DNA of 10,634 nucleotides from Dictyocoela muelleri (lineage: Eukaryota; Microsporidia), in NCBI GenBank assembly GCA_016256075.1, contig SDVU01000772.1:1-10634 (forward strand). The letters are read 5' to 3'. The position numbers and the translations under genes are program-made. Shown here piece after piece: positions 7,150 to 10,634 of the stretch. Numbering within the stretch: the first letter of the stretch is position 1; every line of letters starts with the position of its first letter. Below the pieces are notes generated by a model. It ran no database searches, was not told the origin of the DNA, and was given only the letters and a program-made list of their open reading frames with translations.

Positions 7150-7965
7150 AAAAAAATATTGATGATATAAATTAAATATATTATAAATTGAAATTTACAA
7201 TATGAAATGATATTTTCCTTCAATATGACAATTTATCTAAAGAAAACAGGATTATTATTTTTTATACTGCCGAGACAATAAAAATTCTTGATAAAAGTGA
7301 AGCTTGGTTATGTGATGGAACTTTTTATTCGTCTCCAAAAATTTTTTTAGTTATTAATCGTACATTCAATTTATTTTGATATAGTTATACCATCAGTTTA
7401 TATTTTTATGTAGAATAAAGCCTTGAACTCATATAATGAAGTATTTTCATTTCTAAAATCTAAATTTAATAAATATCCTAGATATATTAATATTGACTTT
7501 GAAATTACTATCTACATATCTTTATCAAAAAATTTTCCAGGTTCAAATTTAAGATGTTGTTTATTTCATTTCAGCCAAATATTAATGAGATGAATCAAAA
7601 AAATTCACATTATGATTATAAGAACGATATGATTTCCAGAAAAGTAGTAAAGTATTGCTATTTACTTGCATTTATTATCATAGAAAATGTTAAAATCGAA
7701 TTCGAAAAAATTAAATTATTGAGTAATAATTTTGTGACATGTAATGAATTTTTAATTTACTTTGAAAATGATTTTATTTTAAACGTTGGTAAAAGGCAAA
7801 TAAAAATTTTAACGTATGGTCATATAATGAAAGAATACTATATAGCATTCCATATACAACAAATTCCTTGTGAAGCTTATCATAGACATCTAAAAACAAA
7901 AATAATCAAAAAAGATAGACCAATAGGTACTATTATTAGTATTTTGCAGAAAGAAGAACATTGAG
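7150..7965 (+). pseudogene. MULE (Mutator-like) transposase remnant
   Basis: The reading SEAWLCDGTFYSSPKIF puts the first catalytic Asp at 7314-7316 in the MULE block w.lDGTFk..P..f. INIDFEIT puts the second Asp at 7495-7497, followed by FPGSNLRCCLFHFSQ near 7530-7580, the C-x2-H block (gClFHf) of the family. An open stretch at 7554-7964 (another frame at its start) continues with YLLAFIIIENVKIEFE and YFENDFIL, then PCEAYHRHLK, whose Glu at 7872-7874 fits the third catalytic residue, and ends in ISILQKEEH. The start is uncertain: readable sequence begins near 7150 (QYDNLSKENRIIIFYTAET near 7220-7265). At least two frame changes and a stop at 7377-7379 show it is dead. I found no terminal inverted repeats, so the limits of the element are unknown. 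An N-terminal DNA-binding domain is not visible. Confidence 0.85.
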
Positions 7966-8108
7966 TTAGATTGTTATCGAATCATTGCGTACGCAAAATT
8001 AGGCAAAAATTAAAATATGAAAATGTCAAAATATTTAAATAATTATAAACACTATGATGTATATGAAATTATGAAAATTTTAGCAAAAATTTGCAATTTT
8101 TATGGGAT

Positions 8109-8216
8109 AACTATCAAGCTTTTATTAATTAAATTGAATATTAAGCTTTCATTAATTAATATCACTATTAAACTTTTATTATTAAAATAACTATTAGGCT
8201 TCTATTCATTATAATA
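8109..8216 (+). repeat. Degenerate tandem repeat, about 4 units of 25-29 bp
   Basis: The block AACTATTAAGCTTTTATTA recurs four times in worn form, near 8109, 8137, 8163 and 8188. It lies between the MULE remnant and the pogo/Tigger element. It may be subterminal repeat of the MULE, but no inverted partner was found. Confidence 0.55.
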
Positions 8217-8480
8217 ATTTTAAGATGTTTTTAATTATTTTTTTAATTTTTATTATTTTTTTAAAAAATTTTATTTTATCGAAAAATTGCATCGGGTTCT
8301 ATTAAAATAAATATTCTCAATTTTATCATTATTAACAACTTTTTCCCTCGTATTTCATAATTCCACTACCTTTTCGATATGCGTCAACACACTTATCTCT
8401 ACACGGGAGAGTCTCTCATTTATTTTAATATTATAACAAGTCTAAATCAAATATACGACACTATAATAACCGTATATTAC
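8217..8480. other. Gene-free spacer
   Basis: This stretch is A+T-rich, with T-runs at 8220-8280 and slightly higher G+C from 8340 to 8420. I see no coding family, RNA gene or repeat in it. An open frame at 8379-8570 crosses the transposon terminus at 8483 and is not a gene. Confidence 0.5.
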
Positions 8481-8482
8481 TA

Positions 8483-8625
8483 CAGTCAACCCTCATTAAT
8501 TTTACATTCTCTAATTTTACAATCTCGCTCATTTCACATAAATTCCAGAATCTTTTTTTGTTCCAATTAAAAATAAAGCAATACATTCTTAAATTTCACA
8601 ATTCTAAAATTTCACATTGTTTTAA
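8483..8625 (+). repeat. Left terminus of the pogo/Tigger element with short subterminal repeats
   Basis: After the tip, worn units TAATTTTACATTCTC (from about 8497), TAATTTTACAATCTC and TCATTTCACATAAATTC follow with a period of 15-17 bp. Two further AAATTTCACA-type copies lie near 8592-8620. Such subterminal repeats are known in Tigger-type elements. Confidence 0.65.
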
Positions 8626-8669
8626 AATCTCAGTCCTCATAAAAATACCGGAAAACAAAACATAAATAA

Positions 8670-9891
8670 ATGAAAAAAAGACAAATTCTAACTATTCGTG
8701 AGAAAATTACCTTGATCAAACTTAGAAAGATAATCCAAAATAAACACAAGAAGAAATGGTAAAATTGCTCTCGATAATTTTGAAAATTAACAAATCGAAC
8801 GTCAGTTTCTAAAATTTTTAAACATTTAGATTTTAAAACAATTTTTTTTAGTGAAAAAAAAATCGGAGAAACTTGAAATTTAGTGAACTTGAAAACACAT
8901 TACTGATATAGTTTCTAGACATTTTTTGTTTACTGTATTGACATATTTTTGATAAAGGGAAAGCACTTGACATCAAAAAGGAAATTGATCTTGACCCTAA
9001 TGTTTGGAAGTTTTTAGATGGTTGGGTTTCTAAGTGTAAAAATAGACACAATATTTTTTTGTAAAAATATGCAGTAAAAATCTGTCACAGTCAATTTAGA
9101 TGATTTCTAAAACTAAATTTTCGAAATAAAGAAAGAAATAGCTTTATACGATTCATATGATGTATTTAATTCTGATAAAACTCGCTTTTTGCCGAATAGA
9201 CCCAATAAAACACTGGCCACAAAAAAATTTCAGGGAGGAAAAAAATCAAAAGAAAGAATACCAATAGGACTAAAAGTAAATTCTACTGGTTGATAAAATT
9301 TTCCAGTGTTATTGAAAAAAGCAAAATCTCCGAGAAAAAAATATTTATGAATAAATTCTTGTTCAAACTAATGAGCGGTGATGACTGCAAGCATTTTTAA
9401 ATCATGGTTAAATAAAAATTAAAAAATTTTTTAAGCAAGTTCAAATTCTATAAGATTTTTATTGTTGATTGATAATACCAACAGCCTTAAATACACATCG
9501 AATCAATATGTAAACATCAAAATAGAGCTTCTTCTGCCAAATATTATTTTAAAAATTTTTCCACTGATGCGGAATTATAGCAAATTTTTAAGTTAAGTAT
9601 AAATTTCAATTAGTGTGATTTCTTTTTAAAAATTTAAAAAAAAGACATATTGAGAGAAAAAACATGCAAATTCTCGAGGTATAATATATGTTGTGTCTGA
9701 GAAGGAACAAGCAAAAAACGATGTTATAAAAAAATTACAGGACACATACAAACCTCATTTTATTGGAATGCGCGAAATCAGATTCGAATATGAATGATAT
9801 AACCAAATTAACATATTTAACCAACCCTTTAAACAAACTGATATTCGAGTATCTTTCTAGAGCACATGAATACTTAAATATTGTAAATTAA
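8670..9891 (+). pseudogene. pogo/Tigger (CENP-B HTH + DDE_1) transposase, broken
   Basis: The ATG at 8670 opens MKKRQILTIREKITLIKL, the start of the first pogo helix-turn-helix (usually KRk.lTl.eKleii). A second CENP-B-type HTH is seen near 8955-9055: KALDIKKEIDLDPNVW, then LDGWVSKCKNRHNI, matching GWL.kFK.RHni. The catalytic part shows YDVFNSDKTRFLPNRPNKT with the first Asp at 9174-9176, then GGKKSKERIPIGLKVNSTG near 9235-9290, matching the gkk.skeRltvll..N..G block. The second Asp is at 9471-9473 (LLLIDNTNS). Thirty-two residues later, where QPLD is expected, the sequence reads FPLM, so the third catalytic Asp is lost. Weak C-terminal similarity runs to a TAA at 9889-9891. There are many stops and frame changes; it cannot make an active enzyme. 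Confidence 0.87.
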
Positions 9892-9952
9892 TTGACTATG
9901 CCTGTCCATTATGACCCAATTAATATCGCCAAAGTTGGATATATATACTACA

Positions 9953-10236
9953 TGCTGACAACATCCATAGCTGCCAGCCCGGAGAGCTGTCTCCTACCTT
10001 GGATCTGCGACCTTTAGTTCTAGGTGTTCCAATAATACTTCACTTCCTAAGCAACCCAGAATCCCAGCTGTATACGCGATCCTCGTTTTATAAATGACTC
10101 AGCAGGATACAGGTAAATAGTGGCTTTTCATGAATTTTATTTTTCACTACTTTCTGCCGAGATGCGTCGCGCTCTAATCCCAACACCTAGGAGAACCCCT
10201 TCTGCTTCATTGCCATATTAGAATAAGTCTTAATCA
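9953..10236 (+). repeat. 284-bp dispersed repeat, copy 2 (solo-LTR-like)
   Basis: Second direct copy of 6764-7047 and the same length; it starts TGCTGAC and ends AATCA. TTTTATAAATGACTCAGCA near 10087-10105 combines a TATA-like block with TGACTCA (10095-10101), the GCN4/AP-1 target, also present in copy 1 at 6905-6911. The 2.9 kb between the copies holds MULE and Tigger remnants rather than retroelement genes, so the two are better read as separate insertions than as the two ends of one element. Confidence 0.75.
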
Positions 10237-10634
10237 GCTATATCCCACTGAAACGACCGTATATTTAAACTATAATTAATATTTTTTGACCGCTTAATAT
10301 CATTCCCTCATTATTTATTAAAGAGTGAATCAGCTGGATTCGAATTACGATACTTAAATTTTACATTCAAGAGTGTTAACATTTGAGCTATTCGGCCCAA
10401 AATTTGAAGATAATAGTAAAGATTATGATTCTATACTCTGTGAAATTAAGGGGTGAGCAATTTGGCTAAGCTATGATGATGCTTTAGGGGCAACTTAAAT
10501 TAGGTGACTACATATAAGGGGGGACCCTTTAATAATAAAAATATGAATTATTTTAAGTAAATTTAATTTTCAAAAAGTATTCTCAATATTTGAATAAATA
10601 ATATTTCAAATTCAGCTTTTGTTGAATTGACTAA
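10237..10634. other. Gene-free end of the window
   Basis: No open frame of note or coding family is seen. The only structures are the tRNA-like remnant at 10324-10398 and a weak candidate for the Tigger right terminus near 10439-10459. A G-run followed by C-run (AAGGGGGGACCCTT, near 10517-10530) stands out from the A+T-rich background, without a known role. Confidence 0.5.
10324..10398 (-). pseudogene. tRNA-like remnant (decayed tRNA gene or SINE head)
   Basis: On the minus strand the sequence starts GGGCCGAATAGCTCAAATG, with a good A-box (TAGCTCAAATG). It has a weakly paired anticodon-like hairpin (CTTGA...TTAAG) with GTA in the loop preceded by T, and a B-box-like TTCGAATCC at close to the canonical distance. 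The acceptor, D and T stems do not pair well and the loop is two bases too large, so it is not a working tRNA. It could be a tRNA pseudogene, the 5' part of a tRNA-derived SINE, or chance. Confidence 0.3.

Larger units (their letters stand above)
8483..9951 (+). mobile_element. pogo/Tigger DNA transposon, dead; right end uncertain
   Basis: The left terminus CAGTCAACCCTCATTAA at 8483 follows a TA at 8481-8482; CAGT(C/T)(A/G)ACCCTC is the typical tip of Tigger and other pogo-group elements. A decayed CENP-B/DDE-type transposase follows at 8670-9891. No clean GAGGGTTGACTG partner is seen on the right. A 284-bp repeat begins at 9953, so the element either ends or is interrupted there. A weak resemblance to the inverted tip at 10439-10459 is noted in the findings. 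Confidence 0.82.

Noticed and set aside
8379-8570. Plus-strand open frame of 63 codons
   Set aside because: It crosses the TA and terminus of the Tigger element at 8481-8483, so it joins unrelated sequence by chance.
8848-9051. Minus-strand open frame of 67 codons
   Set aside because: It lies opposite the second CENP-B-type helix-turn-helix of the Tigger transposase, which reads convincingly on the plus strand.
6764-10236. One LTR retrotransposon spanning both 284-bp repeats
   Set aside because: The interior shows MULE and Tigger transposase remnants and no gag, reverse transcriptase or integrase sequence; no primer-site or polypurine signal was seen next to the repeats.
1-10634. A novel multi-gene defence or metabolic system
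   Set aside because: Every recognisable coding segment belongs to a known transposable-element family and is broken; no set of intact co-oriented genes exists.

Overview
This is a eukaryotic, gene-poor, strongly A+T-rich stretch made almost wholly of decayed and nested transposable elements. I see no intact host gene, rRNA or complete tRNA. The mix (a short Ty3/gypsy element, a Tc1/IS630-type element, a MULE and a pogo/Tigger element, all A+T-rich), together with a C-run just before the one clear transposase start codon, would fit a transposon-rich microsporidian such as Hamiltosporidium or Nosema. That assignment is inference; no diagnostic host gene is present to confirm it.

Layout. (1) Positions 1-3954: one nearly complete but broken Ty3/gypsy LTR retrotransposon, cut by the window edge about 4 bases into its 5' LTR. 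Its parts run LTR, gag, protease, reverse transcriptase, RNase H, integrase, LTR. (2) Positions 3959-6747: a three-layer nest. The outer layer is an inferred foldback element (3959-4637 plus 6698-6747) bounded by inverted arrays of a 16-bp iteron. Inside it lies a Tc1/IS630-type DNA transposon (4638-6695, TA target duplication, 22-bp iterons at both ends, dead transposase). Inside its transposase lies a second foldback element (4995-5478, TA target duplication, its own 16-bp iterons). (3) Positions 6764-7047 and 9953-10236: two direct copies of a 284-bp dispersed repeat that looks like solo LTRs. (4) About 7150-7965: a MULE transposase remnant with all three DDE landmarks visible, followed by a short degenerate tandem repeat. 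(5) Positions 8483 to at least 9891: a pogo/Tigger element with a clear left terminus and a dead transposase. (6) Positions 10237-10634: mostly featureless, with a tRNA-like remnant on the minus strand.

Nothing here acts together as a pathway. The value of the window is its insertion history. The order that can be read directly is: outer foldback first, then the Tc1-type element, then the inner foldback. The LTR retrotransposon abuts the outer foldback and probably landed at its left end. I did not find a new biological system. The most unusual signal is that at least three unrelated elements carry clustered short iterons at their ends, two of them with the same 16-bp period.
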